Assembly (NCBI RefSeq): GCF_009697225.1
Contig: NZ_WIND01000007.1
Coordinates: 1 to 64,000 of the forward strand
Direction of reading: 5' to 3'
Origin: Halovulum marinum
GTDB taxonomy: Bacteria; Pseudomonadota; Alphaproteobacteria; Rhodobacterales; Rhodobacteraceae
Length of the DNA: 64,000 bases
Both the position numbers and the translations under genes were made by a program. Every line of letters begins with the position of its first letter. The stretch's first letter is position 1. Shown here piece by piece: positions 1-7,987 of the stretch. Below the pieces are notes generated by a model, which saw only the letters and a list, made by a program, of their open reading frames with translations, was not told where the DNA came from and searched no databases.

Positions 1-300
1 ATCACCTTCTTCCTCAGCAGATACGGATAGATCGGGTGCTGCGGATGTGGCTGGCTGGTTCTGGGGCGTTTGTAGATTGCTTCCAGGCCCATCTTGGCCA
101 TCAGCCGCCGAACCCGGTGACGCCCCGCCACGATGCCGTCCTGGCGCAAATAGGCAGCGATCTGGCGGCTGCCGAAGAACGGGTATCTGGTGAACACCAG
201 GTCGATCGCCTTCATCAGCGCCAGCGTCGCCGCATCGACCCCGACCGGAGCGTAGTAGAACGCCGATCGGCTTAGCTTCACCAGGCGGCATTGCACCTTA
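1..300 (-). mobile_element. IS3-family transposase OrfB, N-terminal fragment running off the window edge
   Basis: The minus strand encodes about 95 residues typical of the N-terminal (HTH_21-like) part of IS3-family OrfB: QCRLVKLSRSAFYY, then YPFFGSRQIAAYLR, HRVRRLMAKMGLEAIY and PRTSQPHPQHPIYPYLLR. In this family the segment precedes the rve integrase core; that DDE domain would lie left of base 1 and cannot be checked. The frame stays open upstream to about position 375 but no longer resembles the family and shows no convincing start, so the 5' end looks damaged. No terminal inverted repeat or target duplication is visible at the right side. The remnant lies beside an ABC-transporter scrap, which suggests an old insertion followed by deletion. 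Confidence 0.8.
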
Positions 301-385
301 GCTCGCTGTCCGAATTCCCAGGACCACTTCACTCTTCGCGTCCAGAATCTGCAAAAGCATTTTCCGCTCCGCCGCGCGGGGCGAC

Positions 386-469
386 ATGGACCCGGGTTAT
401 CACGTTCAGATGGTCTTTCAGGACCCGCTGTCTTCGCTCGATCCGCGCATGGCCGCGCGGCGAATTGTT
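386..469 (+). pseudogene. Relic of an oligopeptide ABC transporter ATPase (Q-loop fragment)
   Basis: About 25 codons read YHVQMVFQDPLSSLDPRM, an almost exact match to the Q-loop region of Opp/Dpp-type ATPases (family pattern VQMVFQDPxxSLNPRM). Neither the Walker A region upstream nor the signature and Walker B regions downstream is present. The frame soon becomes unlike any ABC protein. It is therefore a small relic of a lost gene, not a functional CDS. It sits between the IS3 fragment and the 3' end of the kinase gene. Confidence 0.6.
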
Positions 470-537
470 CCCCTTCCGGCTCTTGATGCGTTCTTTCGGG
501 ACCGTCCGGATCCTGGTATCCAGATCGGCGCGCGTCT

Positions 538-2544
538 TCAGCCGGCCGGCCGGCCGGCGAGCGCGCCGAGCCGTTCTTTCAGCTCCGTGGATGAAAATGG
601 CTTTATGATGCGCGGCTGGCTGGCGAAAACGCTTTCCGGATCCGCCTCGGCCTCGTAGCCGGTGCTCAGCAGGAAGGGGATGCCGCGCGCCAGCAGCTCC
701 CTGGCGATCGGCTCCGAGGTTTCGCGTCCGAGATTGATGTCGATGACGGCCAGGTCCGGCGGTGTCTTGTGCAGCGACGTCAGCGCACTGGCGACGTTGT
801 GCGCGGTGGCGACGACGGTGTAGCCCAGCGTCTCGAGCGTGTCGGCAAGGTCCATCGCGACAATCGGGTCGTCCTCGACCACGAGGATGCGCTGCGCCGA
901 GGGCGCGTCCCGGGCGGGCGCGGTGCCGTCGTCGCCGGCCGGTTGCCGCGGGGCGTCGGCCTGGCCGGCGCGGCGCAGCGGCAGACGCAGGGTGCAGACC
1001 AGTCTTCCGCCAGAGAAATCGCGTACGATCTCGCCGCCCAGCTGCTTGTCGATGACGTGGCCGAGCATGTCCGAGCCGAAGCCGGTCGGCTTCGGCGGTG
1101 CCGCGGCCCGGTCGGCGCGGGACGATTCCGTCCAGCGCAGATCCAGCACGTCCTCCGGCGTGCTGCTCCAGCTGACGGCGATGGTCCCTTCCGGGTCCGC
1201 CAGCGCACCGTGCTTGGCCGCGTTCGTGCTCAACTCGTGCAAGATCATCGCCATGGTCTGCGCCATCTCGGCGTCCAGAAGGATCGGCGGGCCGTCCAGC
1301 GTCGCCCGCGCGCCGTCCCCGGCCTGATAGGGTGCCAGCTCGGCCTCGAGCAGGTTGTGCAGCGACACGCCGGTCCAGCGTTCCGCCGCCAGCAGGGCGT
1401 GGGTCTTGGACAGCGCCTCGAGGGAGCTCATGAACTTGACGCGGTACGCGGCGATGTCCGGCGCATCGGTGATCCGCGCCAGCGCCCGCACCACCGCCAG
1501 CAGGTTGCGCGCCCGGTGGTCGATCTCGCGCATCATCACCTGTTCGCGCAGGCGGGCCCGTTCCCGTTCGATCGCGCCCATGGTGCGTTCCAGAACCTTC
1601 TCGACCGTGGTGACGTCGTCGGACGTCCAGCGTCGTTCGCGGTCGAGGTGCACGAACATCGCCGCGACCAGTTCTCCGTTCGCGGTCCAGGGCACGGCCA
1701 GGAAGGCGGCGGACCCCAGCGCCTCGAAATGCGTCCGCACCGCCGGGTCCGTGATCCGGTCGAGGCAGTCGATCCGGATCACGTGTCCGCGCGCCAGCGT
1801 CGCGGCGACGGCACCGAGATCCTCGAAGGGCAGGGCGGCGTCGACCGGCAGCAACCCGGCCGCCGTCCACTCCGCCGCGACCGGCAGGATATCGGGCCGC
1901 GCGCCGGGGCCGGCATCACGCAGCCCGACGCGCTGCGCGCCGAAATGCCGGCCCAGCGCCTCGCACGCCGAGGTCATGGTCCGGTCCGGGCCCGAGGCGG
2001 TGCGCAGCATGTCGCTGAGCGAGAGCAGGAACTCGGTCTGGCGCCGCAGGAACACCTTGTCGGTGGTTTCGCTGCCCGAGTTGAAGACGCCTTCGATCGC
2101 GCCGTCCTCGCCGCGGATCGGCGTGAAGCTGTAGTTCCAGTAGGTCTCTTCTTCGAAGCCGTAGCGGCGCAGGGGCAGCAGCTGGTCCTCGACGAAGATC
2201 CCCTCGCCGCTTTCGATCAGCTGCGTGAACTGCGGCTCGATCACGTGCCAGATGTCGGACCAGACGTCCCTGGCCCGCGCGCCCAGACAGTCCGGGTGAC
2301 GCGGGCCGGGGATCGCCGACCACGCGTCGTTGTAGAGCAGGTGCATCTCGGAGCCCCAGTAGATCGCCGTGGGAAATGCCGACTTCAGGCAGATCCCCAG
2401 CGCCGAGCGCAACGACTGCGGCCAGGTTTCGGGCGGGCCCAGCGGATGGCCGCTCCAGTCGAAATTGCGGATCCGGTGCGCCATCTCGCTGTCGCCGGCG
2501 AGAAAGCTCATCGGATCGCGGTGGGGGTTCTGCCGTCTCAGCAT
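538..2544 (-). CDS. Hybrid HWE-family sensor histidine kinase with PAS, GAF and C-terminal receiver domains
   Basis: A 668-residue soluble signalling kinase. An N-terminal PAS-like domain (about 25-165) is followed by a GAF-like domain (about 170-325), a HisKA_2/HWE kinase core (about 338-525) and a receiver domain (about 551-662). The phosphoacceptor is H343 in EIDHRARNLLAVVRAL. The features that name the HWE class are present: H436 in the N box (LHELSTNAAKHG) and W471-x-E473 in DLRWTES. The receiver keeps the acidic pair (E557/D558/D559), the phosphoacceptor D602, T628 and K648. No transmembrane segment is seen, so sensing is probably cytosolic. No cognate regulator lies beside it. ATG at 2544 gives the longest form; M12 (ATG at 2511) is an alternative, and neither has a strong ribosome site. 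The input signal cannot be told from the sequence. Confidence 0.9.
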   Translation of the reverse strand: MLRRQNPHRDPMSFLAGDSEMAHRIRNFDWSGHPLGPPETWPQSLRSALGICLKSAFPTAIYWGSEMHLLYNDAWSAIPGPRHPDCLGARARDVWSDIWHVIEPQFTQLIESGEGIFVEDQLLPLRRYGFEEETYWNYSFTPIRGEDGAIEGVFNSGSETTDKVFLRRQTEFLLSLSDMLRTASGPDRTMTSACEALGRHFGAQRVGLRDAGPGARPDILPVAAEWTAAGLLPVDAALPFEDLGAVAATLARGHVIRIDCLDRITDPAVRTHFEALGSAAFLAVPWTANGELVAAMFVHLDRERRWTSDDVTTVEKVLERTMGAIERERARLREQVMMREIDHRARNLLAVVRALARITDAPDIAAYRVKFMSSLEALSKTHALLAAERWTGVSLHNLLEAELAPYQAGDGARATLDGPPILLDAEMAQTMAMILHELSTNAAKHGALADPEGTIAVSWSSTPEDVLDLRWTESSRADRAAAPPKPTGFGSDMLGHVIDKQLGGEIVRDFSGGRLVCTLRLPLRRAGQADAPRQPAGDDGTAPARDAPSAQRILVVEDDPIVAMDLADTLETLGYTVVATAHNVASALTSLHKTPPDLAVIDINLGRETSEPIARELLARGIPFLLSTGYEAEADPESVFASQPRIIKPFSSTELKERLGALAGRPAG

Positions 2545-2710
2545 CGCAAGCCCGTCTAGCGCACAGTGTATGACCGAATGTCGGCTGCACTGATCGGGCC
2601 GTCAAGACACCATCCGCGGGCGGGCAGGGTGCGGGTTGACGGGCCCGCGCGCGCTGTCACAGTGCGGGACATGCCCGCTGCCCGGCCCGGCCGGAGCGGG
2701 CGGCGACGAG

Positions 2711-2724
2711 GGAGGCGAGCGGTG
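2711..2724 (+). promoter_or_regulatory. Ribosome binding site that decides the GTG start of the cyclo-ligase gene
   Basis: GGAGG at 2711-2715 lies six bases before GTG at 2722. It is the best Shine-Dalgarno match in the 5' part of the open frame, and supports this start over ATG at 2566 or at 2815. Confidence 0.6.
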
Positions 2725-3462
2725 ACTTCGGACGAGAAAGGGCACACGGACGCACGCGCGAACCGGAACGGGAACGGGACCCCGGACGGGGCGCGGTACG
2801 CCTCGTCCCCCTGCATGGCCGCCGAGGTCGCGCCCGGCTACTTCGACCCGCTGGCGGTGGACCCCGAACAGGCCCGCGACGTGGCGCGCTGGCGCACGGC
2901 CGAGCGGCAGCGGCTTCTGGCGGCGCGCGGCGCGATGTCCGCGTCCGGGCGACGCGGTCTGGCGGACGCGCTGGCGGCGCGGCTGGAGGCGGTGCTGTCG
3001 GCCGAGGCGGGGCCGCTGCGCGGGCGGATCCTGTCCGCCTACTGGCCGATCCGGAACGAGCCCGACCTGCGGCCGCTGATGATCCGTCTGCTCGCGGCCG
3101 GTGCGGACGTCGCGCTGCCGGTCGCCGCACGCCCGGCGGCGCCGCTGCAGTTCCGCCGCTGGACGTCCGACACCCGGCTGGAACGCGGCGTCTGGAACAT
3201 TCCGGTGCCGCCGGCCGACGCGCCCGCGCTGACGCCGCAGATCGTCCTGGCGCCGCTGGTCGGCTGGGACGGCGCCGGATACCGGCTGGGCAATGGCGGC
3301 GGCTATTTCGACCGGACGCTGGCCGTGCTGGACCCGCGCCCGCTGGTCATCGGCGTGGGGTTTGAGGACGCGCGCCTGCCGACGATCTTTCCGCAGCCGC
3401 ACGACGTTCCGATGGACCTGATCGTGACCGAGGCGGGGGTGCGCGTGCGGCGCGCCGGCTGA
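2722..3462 (+). CDS. 5-formyltetrahydrofolate cyclo-ligase (MTHFS)
   Basis: Catalyses ATP-dependent conversion of 5-formyl-THF to 5,10-methenyl-THF, returning a dead-end folate to one-carbon metabolism in the cytosol. The diagnostic C-terminal motif RLGNGGGYFDRTL lies at about residues 188-200, and the substrate-side segment SAYWPIRNEPDLRPL at about 105-119. Using GTG 2722, the protein is 246 residues, about 50 longer at the N terminus than the usual ~190. The extra segment contains YASSPCMAAEVAPGYFDP, which resembles N-terminal extensions I recall from other Rhodobacterales homologues, another reason to prefer this start. The frame opens further to 2566 without support. It is followed by a repeat-rich spacer and then a GMC oxidoreductase gene on the same strand. 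Confidence 0.88.
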   Translation: MTSDEKGHTDARANRNGNGTPDGARYASSPCMAAEVAPGYFDPLAVDPEQARDVARWRTAERQRLLAARGAMSASGRRGLADALAARLEAVLSAEAGPLRGRILSAYWPIRNEPDLRPLMIRLLAAGADVALPVAARPAAPLQFRRWTSDTRLERGVWNIPVPPADAPALTPQIVLAPLVGWDGAGYRLGNGGGYFDRTLAVLDPRPLVIGVGFEDARLPTIFPQPHDVPMDLIVTEAGVRVRRAG

Positions 3463-3484
3463 GCGCTGCCGGCGCGGGTTCGGC

Positions 3485-3573
3485 CCGGGAATTTTCGGGC
3501 CGGGGAATCTCGAACCGCGGATTCTGGAACCGGGGAATCTTGGACCGGGAATTTTGGACCGGGGAAAACTTGC
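3485..3573. repeat. Degenerate ~15-bp tandem repeat, about six units
   Basis: Units resembling CCGGGGAATCTTGGA recur in register every 14-16 bases (for example at 3485, 3501, 3516, 3531, 3546 and 3560). They fill most of the gap between the cyclo-ligase and GMC genes. The tract is clearly richer in A+T than its surroundings. On the minus strand it would read as a chain of imperfect pentapeptides such as KFPGP and DSPVP, but no gene supports that frame. Confidence 0.7.
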
Positions 3574-3642
3574 AAATGGTCTGGGACAGGCCGCCGTTTC
3601 CGGCCTAGCCTGCGGTCCAATGGCTGCTGGCAGGAAAGACGC

Positions 3643-5274
3643 TTGACGACGACGTGGAACGAGGAAAGCGACTACATCGTGGTCGGCGCCGGCTCGGCCG
3701 GATGCGTGGTGGCTGCGCGTCTGTCCGAGCGGCCGGCGGCGAAAGTCACCCTGGTCGAGGCGGGCGGATCGGACCTGAGTGTCTGGGTGCGGATGCCGAT
3801 CGGCTACGGCGGCGCCTTTCACCACCCGAAGCTGAACTGGCGCTACATGACCGAACCCGACGAGGGGCTGGGCGGCCGTCCCGCCTACTGGCCGCGCGGC
3901 AAGGTGGTGGGCGGGTCCAGCTCGATCAACGCGATGGTGTTCGTGCGCGGCCAGGCGGCCGATTTCGACGCCTGGGCCGCCGGCGGCAACCCGGGCTGGA
4001 CGCACGCCGACCTGCTGCCGCTGTTCCGGCGGATGGAGGACAACCTTGCCGGCGCGGACGCCTGGCGCGGGGCGGGCGGGCCGATCACCGTGCGCGACGT
4101 CAGCCGCGCCGCGCATCCGCTGAGCCACGCCTTCGTCGACGCCGCCGTTGCCGCCGGCTTCGCCCGCAATACCGATTTCAACGGCCGCGACCAGGAGGGC
4201 GTCGGCTTCTACCAGATCACCACCCGGCGCGGCTTCCGCTGCTCGGCGGCCACCGGTTACCTGCACCCGGCGCTGCGCCGGCCGAACCTGCGGCTGCTGA
4301 CCGGCGCGCACGTCGGCCGGATCCTGTTCGAGGGCCGCCGCGCCGTCGGGGTGGAACTGCGCCGCGCCGGGCTGACGCTGCGGCTGCGGGCCCGCCGCGA
4401 GGTGATCCTGTCGGCGGGGGCGATCAACTCGCCGCAGATCCTGCAGCTGTCGGGCATCGGCGATCCGGCGCGGCTGTCGGCGCTGGGCATCGGGGTGGTG
4501 CGGGCGAACCCGGCGGTGGGCGCCAACCTGCAGGACCACGTCGGCTTCGACTATGTCTACGAGGCGACCCGGCCGACCCTGAACAACGTCCTGGGCCCGC
4601 TGCTGGGCCGGGGGCTGGCGGGGGCGCGCTACCTGCTGACCCGCGACGGGCCGCTGGCCCTGAGCGTCAACCAGGCGGGCGGGTTCGTACGCTCGGACCC
4701 GTCGCGGACGCGGCCGAACCTGCAGCTGTACTTCTCGCCGCTGTCCTATACCCGCGCGGTGCCGGGCAAGCGGCGGCTGACCGCGCCGGACAGGTTTCCG
4801 GGGTTCATGATCGGGATCTCGAACTGCCACCCGGCAAGCCGCGGCTGGCTGCACGTGCGCAGCGCCGATCCGGCCGCGCCGCCCGAGATCCACGCGCGGT
4901 ACTTCTCGGCGCCCGGGGACATGGAGGAACTGCTCGCCGGGGCGCGGATGCTGCGCGCGATCGCCGCGCAGCCCGGCATCGCCCGGCTGATCCGGCGCGA
5001 GGTCCTGCCGGGGCCGGAGGTCACCGACGAGGCCGACATCGTCGCCGACATCCGCCGGCGCACGACCTCGGTGTTCCACCCCTGCGGGACCTGCGCGATG
5101 GGCCCGGATCCGGCGGCCGGCGCGGTGGTCGACGCGGCGCTGCGGGTGCACGGCGTCGACGGGCTGCGCGTGGCCGACGCCTCGATCTTTCCGCGCATCA
5201 CCTCGGGGAACCTGAACGCGCCGACGATCATGGTCGGCGAGAAGGCGGCCGAGATCATCGCGCGCGGCGGCTGA
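3643..5274 (+). CDS. GMC-family FAD-dependent oxidoreductase (alcohol/choline dehydrogenase-like)
   Basis: A 543-residue flavoenzyme expected to oxidise an alcohol with bound FAD in the cytosol or at the membrane. The FAD-binding Rossmann motif is VGAGSAG (about 14-20). GMC signature 2 is SAGAINSPQILQLSG (from about 257). The C-terminal catalytic pair is H479 in VFHPCGTCAMG and N525 in SGNLNAPTIM. The start is TTG 3643, preceded by AGGAAAG at 3632-3638; no ATG fits as well. Overall similarity is to choline/alcohol dehydrogenases. There is no betaine aldehyde dehydrogenase or betI nearby, so a BetA role is not claimed. Its 3' end overlaps the convergent MocR gene by 20 bases, and it may serve the same amine/alcohol pathway. 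Confidence 0.88.
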   Translation: MTTTWNEESDYIVVGAGSAGCVVAARLSERPAAKVTLVEAGGSDLSVWVRMPIGYGGAFHHPKLNWRYMTEPDEGLGGRPAYWPRGKVVGGSSSINAMVFVRGQAADFDAWAAGGNPGWTHADLLPLFRRMEDNLAGADAWRGAGGPITVRDVSRAAHPLSHAFVDAAVAAGFARNTDFNGRDQEGVGFYQITTRRGFRCSAATGYLHPALRRPNLRLLTGAHVGRILFEGRRAVGVELRRAGLTLRLRARREVILSAGAINSPQILQLSGIGDPARLSALGIGVVRANPAVGANLQDHVGFDYVYEATRPTLNNVLGPLLGRGLAGARYLLTRDGPLALSVNQAGGFVRSDPSRTRPNLQLYFSPLSYTRAVPGKRRLTAPDRFPGFMIGISNCHPASRGWLHVRSADPAAPPEIHARYFSAPGDMEELLAGARMLRAIAAQPGIARLIRREVLPGPEVTDEADIVADIRRRTTSVFHPCGTCAMGPDPAAGAVVDAALRVHGVDGLRVADASIFPRITSGNLNAPTIMVGEKAAEIIARGG

Positions 5275-6781
5275 GTTCGCCTTCCCCGCGCCGCACCGCG
5301 CCCGGCAGGCCGTCCAGTACCGTGGCCAGCGTGCGCACCCCGCGTGCGATCTGCGGCGGCGGCACGGCGCTGAACCCCAGGGTGACGCCCCGCACCGGCA
5401 GCGGCCGCAGCGCAAACCGGCCCAGCGGCGTGGCGGCCAGACCGGCGGTCGCCGCGGCACGCGAGACCGCAGTCTCGTCCGGGCCGCCGACGGGCAGCGT
5501 GCCGATGGTGTGGAACCCGGTATCTGTCGGCCGGACGTCCATGCGCCCGGCCAGGTGCTGCGCGGCCTCGCTCAGCAGCGTGTCGCGCCGCTGCGCGTAG
5601 ATCTCGCGCATGCGGCGGATATGGGCGGCGAAATGCCCGTCTTCGATGAACCGTGCGACGATCGCCTGCATCGCGTGCGACACGCCGTGCGCCACGGCCC
5701 CCAGCGTGCGGTCGAACATCGGCACCAGCGCCGGCGGGGCGACGATGTAGCCCAGCCGCACCGCCGGGAACAGCGCTTTCGAGAACGTGCCGACGTAGAT
5801 CACCCGTCCGCCGCTGTCGATGCTCTTGAGCGGCGGCGGCGTGCTGCGGCCATAGTGGAATTCGCCGACATAATCGTCCTCGATGATCCAGGCGCCGGCC
5901 GCCTCGGCCGCTGCCAGCAGCTCGAACCGGCGGTCCAGCGACATCGTCACCCCCAGCGGATGCTGGTGCGCCGGGGTCACGAAGGCCAGGCGGAACTCCG
6001 GCGCCTCGGCCAGCCCGGCGGCGACCTCGAGGCCCTGCGCGTCCACCGGCACCGGCACCGGGGCGGCGCCGCAGGACAGCAGGCTGTTGCGCGCGCCGAT
6101 CGCGCCCGGGTTCTCCAGCCAGACCGGGTCGCCCGGGTCCAGCAGCATGTGACCGATCCGGGTGAACGCCTCCTGCGCGCCGTTGCAGATGAAGACCTCG
6201 TCCGGGTGACACTGCACGCCGCGGTTGGCGCGCAGGTGCTGGCAGACCGCCGCGCGCAGCGCCGGCAGACCCGCCGGGTCGGGATAGGACATCACCTGCG
6301 CCCGCGGCGAGCGCCAGTACTGACCGGACAGCCGCGCCCACAGCGCCATCGGGAAGGCGTCGAACGCGGGCATGCCGGTGACGAACGGGCGGGGCACTTC
6401 GGGATGCTCGAGCCGCGGGAAGTACTGGTCCGACACCTCGCGGCTGAGCCGCGCCAGCCGGGGAGTCCGGTCCGCCGCGGCGGCGTTCGGCCGCGGCGCC
6501 GGCTGCGGGCGCACCTCGGCGCTGACGAAGGTGCCGGCGCCGACGGTGCTGACCAGCAGCCCCTCGGCGCCCAGCTGCTCGTAGGCGTTGACGGCGGTGG
6601 TGCGCGACACGCCCAGATCGTGCGCCAGCGTGCGGCTGGCCGGCAGCCGCGCGCCGGCGGGCAGCCGCGCGGTCAGGATCTGCTCGCGCAGCGCCACGAC
6701 AAGCTGCATGGTGATCGGCGTCCGGTCGCCGCGGTCGATCCTGAGCCCGGGGATCAGCGCGCCGCCCACGTATTTCGACAT
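5255..6781 (-). CDS. MocR/GabR-type transcriptional regulator (GntR HTH fused to aminotransferase-like domain)
   Basis: A 508-residue regulator. The N terminus carries a GntR-type winged helix (about 22-88: REQILTARLPAGARLPASR, then LGVSRTTAVNAYEQL). The rest is a fold-type I aminotransferase-like domain that binds PLP. The Schiff-base lysine is K335 in GTFSKALFPAVRLGY; other cofactor-region motifs are TPAHQHPLG and EDDYVGEFHYG. MocR proteins use PLP or a PLP adduct of an amine or amino acid as effector, and often control a divergent gene set. Here the divergent set is the enolase-superfamily, amine-oxidase and ABC-importer operon starting at 6878, the likely target. ATG 6781 is chosen; GGGGGACGG precedes it. 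The longer open frame is a shadow of the divergent operon. Confidence 0.9.
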   Translation of the reverse strand: MSKYVGGALIPGLRIDRGDRTPITMQLVVALREQILTARLPAGARLPASRTLAHDLGVSRTTAVNAYEQLGAEGLLVSTVGAGTFVSAEVRPQPAPRPNAAAADRTPRLARLSREVSDQYFPRLEHPEVPRPFVTGMPAFDAFPMALWARLSGQYWRSPRAQVMSYPDPAGLPALRAAVCQHLRANRGVQCHPDEVFICNGAQEAFTRIGHMLLDPGDPVWLENPGAIGARNSLLSCGAAPVPVPVDAQGLEVAAGLAEAPEFRLAFVTPAHQHPLGVTMSLDRRFELLAAAEAAGAWIIEDDYVGEFHYGRSTPPPLKSIDSGGRVIYVGTFSKALFPAVRLGYIVAPPALVPMFDRTLGAVAHGVSHAMQAIVARFIEDGHFAAHIRRMREIYAQRRDTLLSEAAQHLAGRMDVRPTDTGFHTIGTLPVGGPDETAVSRAAATAGLAATPLGRFALRPLPVRGVTLGFSAVPPPQIARGVRTLATVLDGLPGAVRRGEGELSRRAR

Positions 6782-6813
6782 CCGTCCCCCGATTGGTCTG
6801 CCAGCTTGTGCGA

Positions 6814-6836
6814 AGTGGACCTTATCGCCGGTCCGA
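6814..6836. promoter_or_regulatory. Candidate MocR operator in the divergent intergenic region
   Basis: The 96-base gap between the divergent starts contains the inverted repeat GGACC (6817-6821) N8 GGTCC (6830-6834), within AAGTGGACCTTATC. Boxes of the TGGAC type are known for some MocR regulators such as TauR. The location fits control of both genes; the assignment is an inference. Confidence 0.35.
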
Positions 6837-6877
6837 TTTGCAAGCACTTCTTGGGCGTCCCACCGGAGGCGGATCGC

Positions 6878-7987
6878 ATGAAACTGACCAGGATCGAGAC
6901 ATTCGCAAACCCGTTCGTCGGCTTCGTCCGGGTGACGGACGAGCACGGCGCGCAGGGCTGGGGGCAGGTGTCGACCTACCAGTCGGACATCACCGCGCAG
7001 GTGCTGCACCGGCAGGTCGCGCCCTGGATGCTGGGGGTGGAGATCGCGGACCTGGACGATCTGCTGGACCGGGTGCAGGAGCGCGAGCACAAATTCCCCG
7101 GCTCGTACATCTGCCGGGCGATGGCGGGGGTCGAGACCGCGGTCTGGGACCTGCGCGGCAAGCAGGCCGGGGTGCCCGTCGCCACGCTGCTGGGCGGCGG
7201 CCCCGGCCCGCTGCGCGCCTACGCCTCGTCGATGAAGCGCGACATCACCCCCGAGGCCGAGGCCGAGCGTTTCCGCCGGCTGCGCGGCACCTACGGCTTC
7301 GACGCGTTCAAGTACCGCATCGGCGCCGAATGCGGCCGCGGGCAGGACGAGTGGGACGGCCGCACCGAGGCGATCATCCCGGCGATCGCCGACGCCTTCC
7401 GCGGCGAGGACGTCACCCTTCTGGCCGATGCCAATTCCTGCTATGCGCCCGAGGCGGCGATCCGCTACGGCCGGATGCTGCAGGACCACGGCGTCACCCA
7501 CTACGAGGAGCCCTGTCCCTACTGGGAGCTGGAGCAGACCCGCGCGGTCGCGCAGGCGCTGGAGATCGACGTCACCGGCGGCGAGCAGGACTGCTGGCTG
7601 CCGACCTGGCGGCGGATGATCGAGCTGCGCGCCGTCGACGTGGTGCAGCCCGACATCCTGTACGTCGGCGGCATCGGCCGCACGCTGCGCGTCGCCGCGA
7701 TGGCCGCCGAGGCCGGTCTGCCGGTGACGCCGCACAGCGCCAACCTGTCGCTGGTCACGCTGTTCACCATGCACCTGCTGCGCGCGCTGCCCAATGCCGG
7801 CAAGTATCTGGAATTCTCGATCGAGGGCGCGGATTACTACCCCTGGCAGCAGGGCCTGTTCGTCGACGATCCGTACATCATCGAGAACGGCCAGGCCCGC
7901 GTCACCGACGCGCCCGGCTGGGGCGTCGAGATCTCGCCCGAGTGGCTGGCGAAGTCCGAGTACCGGCTCAGCGAGGCCGGTGCGTGA
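6878..7987 (+). CDS. Enolase-superfamily enzyme (mandelate racemase/muconate lactonizing type)
   Basis: A 369-residue member of the enolase superfamily, whose enzymes abstract a proton alpha to a carboxylate with Mg2+ in the cytosol. Candidate catalytic base region: K145-x-R147 (FKYRIG). Candidate metal ligands are D184 (LLADAN), E210 (YEEP) and E236 (TGGEQ), and the C-terminal acid/base candidate is H286 (TPHSAN). This pattern fits the mandelate-racemase branch, but K-x-R replaces the usual K-x-K, so the exact reaction (dehydratase, racemase or other) is open. ATG 6878 follows GGAGG at 6865-6869. It is the first gene of the unit and overlaps the oxidase gene by four bases, implying a shared pathway. 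No aldonate signature is certain enough to name the substrate. Confidence 0.85.
   Translation: MKLTRIETFANPFVGFVRVTDEHGAQGWGQVSTYQSDITAQVLHRQVAPWMLGVEIADLDDLLDRVQEREHKFPGSYICRAMAGVETAVWDLRGKQAGVPVATLLGGGPGPLRAYASSMKRDITPEAEAERFRRLRGTYGFDAFKYRIGAECGRGQDEWDGRTEAIIPAIADAFRGEDVTLLADANSCYAPEAAIRYGRMLQDHGVTHYEEPCPYWELEQTRAVAQALEIDVTGGEQDCWLPTWRRMIELRAVDVVQPDILYVGGIGRTLRVAAMAAEAGLPVTPHSANLSLVTLFTMHLLRALPNAGKYLEFSIEGADYYPWQQGLFVDDPYIIENGQARVTDAPGWGVEISPEWLAKSEYRLSEAGA

Noticed and set aside
2566-2721. N-terminal extension of the cyclo-ligase from ATG 2566
   Set aside because: Arg-rich, overlaps the kinase promoter region, and a strong ribosome site supports GTG 2722 instead.
3643-5274. Choline dehydrogenase betA
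   Set aside because: Family fits, but no betB, betI or choline transporter is adjacent and substrate residues cannot be judged, so only the GMC family is claimed.
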